The notes: generated from the sequence alone by a model not told the origin. A DNA stretch of 64,000 bases from JAXMCK01 sp046349395 (GCA_046349395.1 JAXMCK010000004.1:496001-560000); one strand, 5' to 3'; counted from the stretch's first letter, positions 44,515 through 52,942 are shown. Made by a program: numbers and translations.

Positions 44515-46019
44515 CCGGCGTAAAGCTCCTTGTAGCGATCGCGCAGCAGGTTCTTCTGCACCTTGCCCATGGCGTTGCGCGGCAGTTCCTCGACGATCAC
44601 CACACGCTTCGGCCGCTTGAAACCGGCCAGCTCGTCGCGGCAGGCGGCGAGCACGGCGGCCTCGTCCAGGTCGGGGCGGCGCGGCACGACGACGGCCGTC
44701 ACGGCCTCGCCGAGATCGGCGTGCGGCAAACCGATGACGGCCGATTCGAGCACGCCCGAAACGGCGTCGATCACGGTCTCGATCTCGCTCGGGTAGACGT
44801 TGAGGCCGCCGGTGATCACGAGGTCCTTGGCCCGGCCTACCAGCGTCAGGTAGCCGTCCAGTGCCAGCGTGCCGAGATCGCCGGTGCGGAACCAGCCGTC
44901 CGCGGTGAAGGATTCGGCAGTCTTCTCGGGGGAGCGCCAGTAGCCGGAGAAGACGTTGGGCCCCCTCACCTGGACCTCGCCGACCTCGCCCGCGGGCAAG
45001 ACGCCACCGTCGTCGCCGACGATCCGCACCTCGGAACCGGGCAGGACCGGGCCGACGCTGCCGGGGCGGCGCTCGCCGACGAGCGGGTTCGAGGTGTGCA
45101 TCAGGATCTCGGACATGCCGTAGCGTTCGAGAATCCGCTGGCCCGTGCGGCGCTCGAACTCGCGATGCGTCTCGGCCAGCAGCGGGGCCGAGCCGGAGAT
45201 GAAGAGACGCATGCCGCCCACCGTCGCCGGACCGAAGGCGGGATCGGCAAGAAGTCTCGTGTAGAAGGTCGGCACGCCCATCAGCACCGTCGACCGGGGC
45301 AGCAGGTCCATGATCCGATGGGCGTCGAACTTCGCCAGCCACAGCATCGAGGCGCCCGAGAGAAGCGCGCAGTGGCAGGCGACGAAGAGGCCGTGGGCGT
45401 GGAAGATCGGCAATGCGTGCAGCAGCACGTCGCGCTCGGTGAATCCCCAGGCACGGACCAGCACCTCGGCGTTCGAAGCGATGTTGGCGTGGCTCAACGG
45501 TGCCCCCTTGGGCCGTCCGGTCGTGCCGGACGTGTAGAGCATGGCGGCGAGCGACGACGACTCTAGGGCAGCCACGGGCAGCGGGGCGGCCGTGCCGGCC
45601 GCGGCCGTCAGACTGCCGGTACCATCGGGTGCGAGGTCGAGTACCGTCCGGACCTTGGCGGCGTTCGCAACCGGCTTCAGGCTGTCCAGCCGCGGCGGAT
45701 CGGCCACCAGGACCGCGGGTTCCGCATCGCCAAGAAGGTAGGCGACCTCACCCGCCTGATAGGCCGGGTTCAGCGGCATGGCCACGAACCCCGCCCGAAG
45801 GCAGGACAGATAGAGGGCCAGCGCTTCGGGCGATTTCTCGACCTGGAACGCGACCCTGTCGCCGGGGACAGCACCCTGGTCGGCAAGGGCACCGGCGATC
45901 CGCGCAGCCATTAGATCGAGGTCGGCGTAGCTCAGTCGCCGGCCTTCGGGTGTGCTCAGGGCAATGCGGTCCGCATCACCCCACCAACGGTTGAGCAGCG
46001 CATAGAACGAACCCGCCAT
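44511..46019 (-). CDS. matB: Malonyl-CoA synthetase-like acyl-CoA ligase
   Basis: A 502-residue ANL-superfamily ligase. P-loop LYTSGTTGRPKGA, the PIFHAHGLFVA block, ERYGMSEILMHTSNPLVGERRPGSVG (the acid-binding region typical of MatB), GWFRTGDLG, and the catalytic lysine in RNAMGKVQKNLLRD. MatB makes malonyl-CoA from malonate and ATP. I start at ATG 46019 (MAGSFYALLNRWWG) because the family begins like this; the open frame continues upstream to a TTG at 46100. No malonate decarboxylase or transporter is adjacent, so methylmalonate or another short diacid is possible. Confidence 0.86.
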   Translation of the reverse strand: MAGSFYALLNRWWGDADRIALSTPEGRRLSYADLDLMAARIAGALADQGAVPGDRVAFQVEKSPEALALYLSCLRAGFVAMPLNPAYQAGEVAYLLGDAEPAVLVADPPRLDSLKPVANAAKVRTVLDLAPDGTGSLTAAAGTAAPLPVAALESSSLAAMLYTSGTTGRPKGAPLSHANIASNAEVLVRAWGFTERDVLLHALPIFHAHGLFVACHCALLSGASMLWLAKFDAHRIMDLLPRSTVLMGVPTFYTRLLADPAFGPATVGGMRLFISGSAPLLAETHREFERRTGQRILERYGMSEILMHTSNPLVGERRPGSVGPVLPGSEVRIVGDDGGVLPAGEVGEVQVRGPNVFSGYWRSPEKTAESFTADGWFRTGDLGTLALDGYLTLVGRAKDLVITGGLNVYPSEIETVIDAVSGVLESAVIGLPHADLGEAVTAVVVPRRPDLDEAAVLAACRDELAGFKRPKRVVIVEELPRNAMGKVQKNLLRDRYKELYAG

Positions 46020-46184
46020 CACCCGTGTCCCCGTCGGCCCGAAGACCCCCGGCCGCATGCCCGTACCCGACCCGCTACGGTCATCTCTGATCTCGCTCAA
46101 TCAAGCGTTGAACCGCCTTGCTCACGTAACGGGGCTGTGAGAGAAGCCCGCCACCTCGGGCCCACTAAGGGGGGAGAGCGCCGC

Positions 46185-46781
46185 ATGCGCGCGATCATCA
46201 TCATCGTCATTCTGGCCGTGCTCGGCTTCTTCGGCTACCGCTACTACGAGGGCCAGCAGGCGACCATCGCCGAGCAGGCGAAGCAGGCGGCCGAGCAGGC
46301 CAGTCAGGCCGCCCAGCAGGCGGCGACAGCGGCCACCGATGCCGCCAAGACGGCGGCCGATACGGCGCAGCAGGCGGCGACCCAGGCGACCGAGGCCGCC
46401 AAGACCGCTGTCGATGCAGCACAGGACGCCGCCCAGAACGCCGCTTCGCTGGTCGTCGGGGGCGTGGACGTCGGCGCCGAGCTGAAGGGCGTGTTCGACA
46501 AGGCCACCGCGACGCTCAGTGGCATCACCGACCAGGCAACCGCCTCCTCAGCCCTGCCGACCCTGCAGGAGCTGCAGACGAAGGTCGACGGCCTGACCGC
46601 CCAGGTCGACCAGCTACCGGCGGCCGCCAAGACGGCCCTGGCCGGCATGGTGAATGCTTCGCTGCCGACGCTGAAGGATCTGGCGACGAAGGTCTCGACC
46701 GTGCCGGGTGCGGAGTCGATCAAGTCGGCCTTCGACGCGATCCTGGCGAAGCTCGACGCCTGGGCGAAGGCTCCTGCCTGA
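46185..46781 (+). CDS. Membrane-anchored Ala/Gln-rich helical repeat protein
   Basis: A 198-residue protein. The N-terminus MRAIIIIVILAVLGFFGYRYY is a single membrane anchor, then about 80 residues of near-perfect heptad/11-mer type repeats (QAAEQASQAAQQAATAA, DAAKTAADTAQQAATQATEAAK), predicted as one long amphipathic helix or coiled coil, and a helical C-terminal domain. The composition recalls LEA-like or apolipoprotein-like proteins. AAGGGGGGAGAG precedes the ATG. A strong terminator follows. It shares the neighbourhood with Kbp, Pmp3 and a DUF6460 protein, all envelope- or stress-linked; the function is unknown. Confidence 0.82.
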   Translation: MRAIIIIVILAVLGFFGYRYYEGQQATIAEQAKQAAEQASQAAQQAATAATDAAKTAADTAQQAATQATEAAKTAVDAAQDAAQNAASLVVGGVDVGAELKGVFDKATATLSGITDQATASSALPTLQELQTKVDGLTAQVDQLPAAAKTALAGMVNASLPTLKDLATKVSTVPGAESIKSAFDAILAKLDAWAKAPA

Positions 46782-46805
46782 TCCCAATCGTTTCGCTCTC
46801 GCGCG

Positions 46806-46837
46806 AAGCCCCCGGCCGGTCCGGGGGCTTTTCGTTT
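46806..46837 (+). terminator. Rho-independent terminator
   Basis: AAGCCCCCGG (46806-46815) and CCGGGGGCTT (46821-46830) form a perfect 10-bp stem with a 5-nt loop, followed by TTTTCGTTT. It ends the helical repeat gene; because the stem is flanked by A-rich sequence on its other side it may also stop the convergent kbp transcript. Confidence 0.88.
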
Positions 46838-46848
46838 GCGCCGCCCGG

Positions 46849-47352
46849 TCAGGCGGGCTCGGGCGGGATGCGGAGCGTCTGGCCGGGGAAGATCTTGTCG
46901 GGGTGCTTCAGCATGGGTCGGTTGGCCTCGAAGATCGCCGGATACTTGCCGCCCTCGCCGTACTGCGCCTTGGCGATCGCCCAGAGCGTGTCGCCCTTCT
47001 TCACCGTGTAGAAGACGCTTTCGGCCTGGGCCGAAGTCGCTGCGGTCTGGGCCGCTGCCGGAACTGCGGTCGTCACCGTCTCCTCGACCTTGGCAACGCC
47101 CGCGATGTTGCCGGCGGCAAGGATCACCTTCTCCTTCGTCGCCTGATCCGGTGCTTCGCCCTTGAGGACGACCTTGTCGCCCTCGACCGCGACGTCGAGG
47201 TCCTTCACGTCCAGACCCAGATCCTTGACCCAGGACTTGATCGCATCGGCACCCGGCGGCGGCACCGGCGGGGAGCCCTCGGGCTGCGCGGCCTCGGCCT
47301 TGCCGATCCCGATCTTGTGCCCCGCCTCCTTGATGAAGCTCCACAAGCCCAT
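46849..47352 (-). CDS. kbp: BON-LysM protein, potassium-binding protein Kbp (YgaU) family
   Basis: A 167-residue protein with the Kbp layout: N-terminal GLWSFIKEAGHKIG, a BON domain (about 37-90, IKSWVKDLGLDVKDLDVAVEGDKVVLKGEA) and a C-terminal LysM domain (about 112-163, YTVKKGDTLWAIAKAQYG ... IFPGQTLRIP). E. coli Kbp binds K+ and is needed for growth at high potassium. It has an Ala-rich linker about 20 residues longer than in E. coli. GGGAGAG precedes the ATG. Confidence 0.9.
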   Translation of the reverse strand: MGLWSFIKEAGHKIGIGKAEAAQPEGSPPVPPPGADAIKSWVKDLGLDVKDLDVAVEGDKVVLKGEAPDQATKEKVILAAGNIAGVAKVEETVTTAVPAAAQTAATSAQAESVFYTVKKGDTLWAIAKAQYGEGGKYPAIFEANRPMLKHPDKIFPGQTLRIPPEPA

Positions 47353-47462
47353 GCCAGCTCTCCCGTCCTGTGCTGCCCGGCGCGATTGCCGCCCCGGTGT
47401 GGGCCAACTATAGGATTGCGGCAAGTCGGGGCGGCCCGCCGCACCCCGTAGCAAGGTTCCGC

Positions 47463-47654
47463 ATGCGTCTTCTGCTCGCCATCTTCCTGCCATTCCTGGT
47501 GTTCTTCACGATCGGCCGGCCCGTCGCCGGGCTGATCTGCCTCGTCCTGCAGATCACCGTGATCGGGTGGATCCCTGCCGCCTTGTGGGCGGTCTACGCC
47601 CTCTCGCAGTGGAACACCGACAAGAAGCTTGATGCCATCCGTGCGAACCGCTGA
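47463..47654 (+). CDS. YqaE/Pmp3 family small membrane protein
   Basis: A 63-residue protein with two membrane helices (LLLAIFLPFLVFFTIGRP and GLICLVLQITVIGWIPAALWAVYAL), the pattern of the Pmp3/YqaE family of salt- and stress-induced proteolipids, followed by a short basic tail. The GRPVAGL turn stands where the family has GxxxxL. AAGG lies a few nucleotides before the ATG. The DUF6460 gene follows 4 nt later. Confidence 0.85.
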   Translation: MRLLLAIFLPFLVFFTIGRPVAGLICLVLQITVIGWIPAALWAVYALSQWNTDKKLDAIRANR

Positions 47655-47658
47655 ATCG

Positions 47659-47907
47659 ATGGCCCGCATCACCCTGTCGACCGTCGTCAAGCTCCTCGTC
47701 GCGTCGCTGCTGGTCGGGATGGTGATGGCGTTCACCGGCGTCACGCCGGCCGACATTCTGCGCTGGGTCAGCGATGGTGCCGAGCGCGTGGTCCAGAATG
47801 CCGGCGCCTGGATCGGCTGGGCCGTATCCTACGTGCTGCTGGGTGCAGCGGTGGTGGTCCCGATCTGGCTCATCTGGCTGCTGATAGGCTTTCTCCGCCG
47901 GCGCTGA
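47659..47907 (+). CDS. DUF6460-type small membrane protein
   Basis: An 82-residue protein with two membrane helices (about 8-24 and 50-77) around TPADILRWVSDGAERVVQNAGAWIGWA, matching the small alphaproteobacterial DUF6460 family as I recall it. No function is known. It follows the Pmp3-like gene immediately. An ATG at 47629 within the previous gene is an alternative start, adding 10 non-conserved residues. Confidence 0.75.
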   Translation: MARITLSTVVKLLVASLLVGMVMAFTGVTPADILRWVSDGAERVVQNAGAWIGWAVSYVLLGAAVVVPIWLIWLLIGFLRRR

Positions 47908-47945
47908 AAAGGGGCGCCGCCGCCCTAAGGCAACGACGACGCCCC
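47907..47945 (-). terminator. Terminator of the minus-strand gene at 48056-48376
   Basis: Read on the minus strand, GGGGCGTCGTCG pairs with CGGCGGCGCCCC over 12 bp (two G-U pairs), loop TTGCCTTAGGG, followed by TTTTC. It lies about 110 nt downstream of the broken small gene and back-to-back with the DUF6460 gene end. Confidence 0.6.
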
Positions 47946-48055
47946 GACGCAGGTCCGACTGCGTTACGAGTATAGGAGAGGTCCGCCGCTCTGGAGGGAA
48001 CCGCCCAGAACGGCGGACCAAGTGCCCCCGTTGGCCACGTCGGGGGTGGGGAGGG

Positions 48056-48376
48056 TCAGGTCAGGAGCGGTTCCGGGATCCAGGTGCCGGACAGGGCGGC
48101 CGCCACGGCCAGGAGGGCGGTCACCGTGGCGAGGCGGCAGCCCCAGAACCGGGTCCAGGACTCGGACTGGACCGAAGCGCCCTCGCCGAGCACGATGCGG
48201 CCGAGTCGCTCCGCCGCGGCCTGGGCGGCCGCGAGACGCCTGAAACGGCTGCCGTCGAGAAGGCCGAAGCGGTCGTCGGTGGCGACGAAGCTCCAGGAAC
48301 CGTCCTACTCCAGAACCCGTCCGACCGGCGTCGAAGCGACCTCGATCGTCCGTGCAGGCTGTTGATCGGTCGACAT
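48056..48376 (-). pseudogene. Small C-tail membrane protein gene broken by an in-frame TAG
   Basis: A 106-codon frame from ATG 48376 with good codon use throughout, stopped at codon 24 by TAG (48307-48305) in the context GRVLE-stop-DGSWSFVATDD. A single base change (TAC or TAT, Tyr) would restore it. After the stop the frame continues for 82 codons: a small folded part (FGLLDGSRFRRLAAAQAAAERLG) and one C-terminal membrane helix (LATVTALLAVAAALSG). No suitable restart codon is seen. The product is unknown; it could also be a sequencing error. Confidence 0.6.
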
Positions 48377-48420
48377 GTCGAAGGGCCTCATGGCGAAACC
48401 ACACCGTTCATCTGCTGTCT

Positions 48421-48465
48421 CGAACATTGTACATATTATCTATTAAGTCAATAGACATATAAAAC
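48421..48465 (-). promoter_or_regulatory. AT-rich promoter region with 6-bp inverted repeat
   Basis: A 45-nt AT-rich island between the broken gene and PBP1A. It contains TCTATT-N5-AATAGA (48439-48455) and, on the minus strand, TTGACT followed by several -10-like hexamers (TACAAT, AATATG). It is placed to drive the small gene at 48056-48376. Confidence 0.4.
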
Positions 48466-48494
48466 GCGCTCTGGGCGGTGAATTCCCTCCGCGA

Positions 48495-50444
48495 TCAGTT
48501 GGTGGCGCGGCCGACCACGCCACCGATGAGGTCGAGCAGCCAGTCGAAGCCCCCGCCGCGGGCATTCGGCTTGGCGGAAGGGACGGGCTCGCGCGCGGCG
48601 ACGACGGTGGATTCGGGCTTGGGCGTGCCGGCCATGACCTCGCGCCAGATCTGTGCGGGCAGCGTGCCGCCGGACACACCCTGCATCGGCTTACCCTCGT
48701 CGTTGCCGACCCACACGCCGGCCACATAGTCGCCGGCGAAGCCGACGAACCAAGCGTCCCGGGCGTTCTGGGTGGTGCCCGTCTTGCCGCCGACGCGGCG
48801 GTCGGGAAGCAGGGCGGCACGGCCGGTGCCGTTCTCGACGGCCGTCACCATGAGTTGCTGCACCTGGGCGGCGATGCGCGGGTCGGCGACCCGCGCCTGC
48901 ACCTTCTGGTGGCGGTAGAGCAGGTTCCCCTTCCCGTCGGTCACCTCCAGGACGCCGAACTCCGGCCGCCGGATGCCACCCGTCGCGAAGGGCAGATAGG
49001 CGCTCGTCAGCTCCAGCAGCGTCACTTCAGAAGTACCGAGCGCCAGCGACGGCACCGGCTCGAGCGGCGAAGTGATGCCGTAGCGACGAGCGGTCGCTAC
49101 GACGTTGGCCGGACCCAGTGCTTGGGCCAGCTGGACGGCGACCGTGTTGATCGAGGCGGCGAAGGAGCGGTCGAGCGTGACCTGGCCGGCATAGCGGCCG
49201 TCATGGTTCTGCGGTCGCCAGCCCTTGATGCTGATCGGGCGGTCCTCCATGACGCTCTCGGGCGTGTAGCCGCTCTGCAGGGCCGTGACGTAGACGAATG
49301 GCTTGAAGGCCGAGCCGGGCTGGCGTCGGGCCTCGATGGCACGGTTGAAGGCGTTGGCATGATAGTCGGTGCCGCCGACCATGGCGCGGACGGCTCCCTC
49401 CTCGTCCATCAGCACGATGGCCGCCTCGCTGGCACCGCGGCGTATGGCTTTGGCGTCGAGGCGGCGGGCGAGGGTCGCCTCCGCGGTCCGTTGCAGGGCG
49501 GGTTCGAGCGTGGTGCGCACGACGAGGTCGCGACCGGTGGGCCCGAGCTGGGCGCGAACGTCTTCCAGCACCCAGTCGACGAACCAGCCCGCGAGCCGGG
49601 TCTGCGAGTCCGGCGCCACCTTGGCGGGCTTGGCGCGGGCGGCAGCGGCCGCCGCCGCATCGATGAAGCCGGCGTCCTCCATCCGGGCCAGCACGATCGA
49701 GGCGCGCTCCTCGGCGAGGTCGTAGTCGCCCGTCGGCGCCAGGCGCGACGGCGCCTTCAGCAGTCCCGCGATCATCGCCGCCTCGGGCAGGTTCAGGTCC
49801 TTGGCGGGCTTGGCGAAATAGCGGCGCGAGGCGGCCTCGACGCCGTAGGCGCCGGCACCCAGATAGACACGGTTAAGATAGAGGGCGAGGATCTCCGCCT
49901 TCTTGAGCTGCGTCTCCAGCCAGATGGCGATGACGAGTTCCTGCAGCTTGCGCTGCATCGAGCGCTCGGGTGTCAGGAAGAGGTTTTTCGCCAACTGCTG
50001 GGTGATGGTGCTGCCGCCCTCGACGACACCGCCGGCACGAAGGTTCGTCCAGGCGGCGCGCACGAGTCCCTGCAGGTCGATGCCGAAATGGGTGAGGAAG
50101 CGGCGGTCCTCGGTGGCGACGACCGCCTTCACGAGCCAGGGCGAGATCTCGTCGAGATCGACGAAAGGCTCGCCCTCCATGCCGCGGACGGCCAGCACCG
50201 CTCCATTGTCGGCGAGTACCGTGATCGTCTTCTGCCGGCTCTGGTCGCGCAGCGCCTGTGGGTCGGGAAGGATGGGCGCATAGACGTAGAAGAGGGCGAC
50301 CCAGGCGACGAGCAGGGCGACGACGCCGAACAGGCCGAGGCGCCAGACGAATCCGAGGGCACTGCCGCGCCGCCTCGGGGATGCGGTACGACCAGCCTTG
50401 GCCGGCAGCGTGCCGGGTCGACGTCCTGGGGGTGGCCTTCTCAT
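48495..50444 (-). CDS. Penicillin-binding protein 1A, bifunctional glycosyltransferase/transpeptidase
   Basis: A 649-residue class A PBP that builds and cross-links peptidoglycan. A basic Pro-rich cytoplasmic tail leads to one membrane helix (about 32-52). The GT51 domain (about 75-250) has EDRRFLTHFGID, GGSTITQQLAKN and RKLQELVIA; the transpeptidase domain has SxxK (GSAFKPF), SxN (SIN) and KTG (GGKTGTTQNARDAWFVG). Start set at ATG 50444 (MRRPPPGRRPG); two upstream in-frame starts would lengthen the tail. It is shorter than enteric PBP1A because it lacks the OB insert. Confidence 0.92.
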   Translation of the reverse strand: MRRPPPGRRPGTLPAKAGRTASPRRRGSALGFVWRLGLFGVVALLVAWVALFYVYAPILPDPQALRDQSRQKTITVLADNGAVLAVRGMEGEPFVDLDEISPWLVKAVVATEDRRFLTHFGIDLQGLVRAAWTNLRAGGVVEGGSTITQQLAKNLFLTPERSMQRKLQELVIAIWLETQLKKAEILALYLNRVYLGAGAYGVEAASRRYFAKPAKDLNLPEAAMIAGLLKAPSRLAPTGDYDLAEERASIVLARMEDAGFIDAAAAAAARAKPAKVAPDSQTRLAGWFVDWVLEDVRAQLGPTGRDLVVRTTLEPALQRTAEATLARRLDAKAIRRGASEAAIVLMDEEGAVRAMVGGTDYHANAFNRAIEARRQPGSAFKPFVYVTALQSGYTPESVMEDRPISIKGWRPQNHDGRYAGQVTLDRSFAASINTVAVQLAQALGPANVVATARRYGITSPLEPVPSLALGTSEVTLLELTSAYLPFATGGIRRPEFGVLEVTDGKGNLLYRHQKVQARVADPRIAAQVQQLMVTAVENGTGRAALLPDRRVGGKTGTTQNARDAWFVGFAGDYVAGVWVGNDEGKPMQGVSGGTLPAQIWREVMAGTPKPESTVVAAREPVPSAKPNARGGGFDWLLDLIGGVVGRATN

Positions 50445-50686
50445 GACAGCCCGAAGCAATAGCTTAGCTTTTTGTCGCATCGCAAACGAGAACCAACGTG
50501 AAATCACGGTCACGCTCGGTCAGTGGACGAGGCCGTACCCGAGCGTCGGCGGGGTGACGACCAGGGCTTGGACAGAGGAGCGCGACCGTGGTCGTGAGGT
50601 GCAACGAGCCGACGAAACCGGCCCCCGGTCGAACCCTGTGGAGAACCGGCGACGTGTGCGCAAGGGCGATGGTCGGGCGTGGCTCG

Positions 50687-51085
50687 TCAGCGCAGAGGGA
50701 GGACGTCGACCCGTTCGGCCTCGGCCGCTCGGGCTAGTTGGCGATCCAGTGTCGCCAGCGGAAGACGGAGGCGCCGGCTCAGTTCGAGATAGGCTGCATC
50801 GTAGACGGTGAGCCGGTGTTGGAGTGCGAGATCGATGATCTCCTGGCTGTCGGCAGCACGATCGAGGCGCAGCGGCAGAGCTTCGAGCGCATCCAGGAAC
50901 TCGTCTCGTTCGGCCGGATGGATACGGCCACGGCGACCCTGGATCACGAGCACGTTGCGGATCTCGAACCATAGGAGAATCGGGGCTGCGATGCCGTCTA
51001 GCGCTGCACGGCGAAGCAACTCGTCAGTTGCCGGCCGCTGCTCGTCGACGAGCGCCCAGGCCGAGACTATCGACGCGTCGACCAC
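50687..51085 (-). CDS. PIN-domain toxin (VapC family)
   Basis: A 132-residue PIN-domain ribonuclease: VVDASIVSAW with the first catalytic Asp, LLWFEIRNVL with the Glu, and LTVYDAAYLELSRRLRLPLATLDRQL with the other two acidic residues. GTG 51085 gives a normal start 8 nt after the antitoxin stop; a CTG at 51097, overlapping the antitoxin TGA and adding LTGF, would match the usual MTGFVVDAS N-terminus of the family. Toxin of the operon with the Phd-type antitoxin. Confidence 0.88.
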   Translation of the reverse strand: MVDASIVSAWALVDEQRPATDELLRRAALDGIAAPILLWFEIRNVLVIQGRRGRIHPAERDEFLDALEALPLRLDRAADSQEIIDLALQHRLTVYDAAYLELSRRLRLPLATLDRQLARAAEAERVDVLPLR

Positions 51086-51093
51086 GAACCCCG

Positions 51094-51339
51094 TCAGTAG
51101 CGGCGACCTTCGTCGCGAGCACTCAAGATCTCTTCTATGGAGACGGGCTTGATCTGCTTGCGAAGCTCCAAGATTCGAGCGACGGCCGCTTGCGCCCGTG
51201 CTCTTCGGTCGTCATCCACGCCGACGAGTTTGGCGACGGGCCGCCCACGGCTCGTGATGACCACGGTCTCGCCGGCGGCTACACGCTCCAGGAGCTTCGA
51301 GAAGTTCGTCTTTGCTTCGTACGTACCGACTTCGATCAT
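51094..51339 (-). CDS. Phd/YefM-type antitoxin
   Basis: An 81-residue antitoxin. The N-terminal half is the Phd/YefM DNA-binding fold (IEVGTYEAKTNFSKLLERVAAGETVVITSRGRPVAKLV); the C-terminal tail (ILELRKQIKPVSIEEILSARDEG) is the toxin-binding part. It neutralises the PIN toxin and should repress its own promoter through the palindrome just upstream. Confidence 0.92.
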   Translation of the reverse strand: MIEVGTYEAKTNFSKLLERVAAGETVVITSRGRPVAKLVGVDDDRRARAQAAVARILELRKQIKPVSIEEILSARDEGRRY

Positions 51340-51354
51340 CGCCGCTCAACTTGG

Positions 51355-51372
51355 TCTGGTCAGTTGACCAGA
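51355..51372. promoter_or_regulatory. Palindromic operator of the toxin-antitoxin operon
   Basis: TCTGGTCAGTTGACCAGA: perfect 8-bp inverted arms with a 2-nt centre. It overlaps the expected transcription start of the antitoxin promoter and ends 16 nt before its ATG, as expected for an autoregulatory site. Confidence 0.75.
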
Positions 51373-51401
51373 TTATATGGCCGATCTTGAATCGCTGACA
51401 A
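51372..51401 (-). promoter_or_regulatory. Sigma-70-type promoter of the toxin-antitoxin operon
   Basis: On the minus strand TTGTCA (51401-51396), an 18-nt spacer and a perfect TATAAT (51377-51372), which shares one base with the operator. The -35 lies at the start of the divergent mobA gene, so the two transcription units overlap back to back. Confidence 0.75.
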
Positions 51402-52039
51402 TGAGGCTCGTCGTGAACCTGCCCGATCAAACCCTCGGCCTCATCCTGGCAGGCGGCCTCGCGCGGCGGATGGGGGGCGGGGACAAGTGTCTGCGGGTGC
51501 TGGGTGGGCGGACGCTGCTGGAGCACGTGGTCGAGCGGGTGCGGCCGCAGGTGTCGGGGCTGGTGCTGAACGCGAACGGCGATCCGGGGCGGTTCGAGAG
51601 GTTCGGGCTGCCGGTCGTAGGGGATGTGGTCGAGGGATTTGCGGGGCCGCTCGCGGGCATCCTGACGGGACTGGAGTGGGCTCGGACGAACCGTCCGGGG
51701 ACCGAATGGGTCGTCAGCATCGCAGCCGACACGCCGTTCCTGCCGCGGGATCTGGTCGGCAAGATGACGGCGGCCGTCGAGCGGGAGCGGGCCGACATGG
51801 CGTGCGCAGCATCGGGTGGGCGGACGCATCCGGTGTTCGGGCTGTGGCCGGTGCGGCTGGCGGGCGACCTGCGGCGGGCGCTGGTGGACGAGGGCGAGCG
51901 GAAGATCGACGCCTGGACGGCGCGGTACCGGGTGGCGGTCGCCGAGTTCGCAACCGATCCGGTCGATCCGTTCTTCAATGCCAACACGCCGGAAGATCTG
52001 GCAGAGGCGGAGCACCTGCTGGGCAGGCTGACGGACTGA
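51401..52039 (+). CDS. mobA: Molybdenum cofactor guanylyltransferase
   Basis: A nucleotidyltransferase (212 residues from ATG 51401) that attaches GMP to molybdopterin. LGLILAGGLARRMGGGDKCL carries the LAGGxxxRMGxxDK GTP-binding motif, with further family segments LLEHVVERVRPQVSGLVLNAN, GPLAGILTGLEWA and AADTPFLPRDL, and the C-terminal FFNANTPEDLAEAE. Starts at 51377 (ATG) and 51413 (GTG, with GAGG at good spacing) are also possible; the first would contain the TA promoter. No molybdoenzyme gene is in the window. Confidence 0.92.
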   Translation: MRLVVNLPDQTLGLILAGGLARRMGGGDKCLRVLGGRTLLEHVVERVRPQVSGLVLNANGDPGRFERFGLPVVGDVVEGFAGPLAGILTGLEWARTNRPGTEWVVSIAADTPFLPRDLVGKMTAAVERERADMACAASGGRTHPVFGLWPVRLAGDLRRALVDEGERKIDAWTARYRVAVAEFATDPVDPFFNANTPEDLAEAEHLLGRLTD

Positions 52040-52051
52040 GGCCCTCACATC

Positions 52052-52942
52052 ATGGATCTTCTCATCGGCGCCTCGGCGTTCGTGCTGTGGGCGGCCTTTC
52101 CGTTCTACTTCAAGGCCGTGGCGCACGTGCATCCGGGCGAGATCATCGCCCATCGCGTGTTCTGGTCGGCGGTGACACTCATCCCCCTGGCGGCGTTCCT
52201 CGGCCAACTGCCGGCAGCGATCAGGGCGCTCAAGGACCCGCTGCTGCGGCGGGGCCTGCTCGTCACCAGCCTCCTGACGCTGGGCAACATGTCGCTCTAT
52301 GTGCTGGCGGTGGTGTGGGGCCACGTGCTCGAGGCCAGCCTCGCCTATTTCCTCTGCCCGCTCATCACGGTGGCCCTCGGCGTGTTCGTGCTGGGCGAGC
52401 GGCTGAGCAGGGCCCAGGCCGCCGCCGTGCTCCTGGCGGCCGTGGCCGTGATCTTCCTGATGGTGCAGCTTCGGGTGGTGCCGTACCTGGCGCTCAGCCT
52501 CGCGGTCCTGTTCGCGGTCTACGGCCTGCAGCGTAAGCGCCTGCCGGTGAGCCCGGCCGCGGGCCTCCTCGTCGAGAGCATCCTGGGCCTGCCGGCGGCG
52601 GCCGCCCTCTTCCTGTGGGTCGGTGTCGGCCCGGGGATCGCGTACGGGACCGCAGGTCTGGGGACCACGATCCTGCTGAGCCTCGCCGGGGCGGTGACGG
52701 CCCTGCCCCTGCTGCTGTGGAACCTAGGCGCCAAGCGGTTGCCGCTGGCCACCATGGGCGTGCTGCAGTTCATCGTGCCGAGCCTTTTGTTCGTCGAAGG
52801 CGTGTTCATCTTCGGCGAGCCGCTGGAGCCGGCGCGGCTGGTGGCCTTCGGCCTGATCTGGGTGGCGCTGCTGCTCTACTCGCTCGATACGTGGCTGAGG
52901 GCGCGCCGGACGGCTTCGGCGGCGGCGAGCCCTGTCAGGTAG
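52052..52942 (+). CDS. rarD: EamA-family transporter RarD
   Basis: A 296-residue inner-membrane protein with ten helices. WAAFPFYFKAVAHVHPGEIIAHRVFWS is the diagnostic RarD N-terminus. It was linked to chloramphenicol resistance in Pseudomonas, but the natural substrate is unknown. It lies 12 nt after mobA, so likely the same transcript. Its last 67 nt overlap the convergent amine oxidase gene. Confidence 0.92.
   Translation: MDLLIGASAFVLWAAFPFYFKAVAHVHPGEIIAHRVFWSAVTLIPLAAFLGQLPAAIRALKDPLLRRGLLVTSLLTLGNMSLYVLAVVWGHVLEASLAYFLCPLITVALGVFVLGERLSRAQAAAVLLAAVAVIFLMVQLRVVPYLALSLAVLFAVYGLQRKRLPVSPAAGLLVESILGLPAAAALFLWVGVGPGIAYGTAGLGTTILLSLAGAVTALPLLLWNLGAKRLPLATMGVLQFIVPSLLFVEGVFIFGEPLEPARLVAFGLIWVALLLYSLDTWLRARRTASAAASPVR

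Noticed and set aside
48855..50462. A 535-codon plus-strand frame opposite PBP1A
   Set aside because: PBP1A motifs are complete on the other strand and this frame shows no domain.
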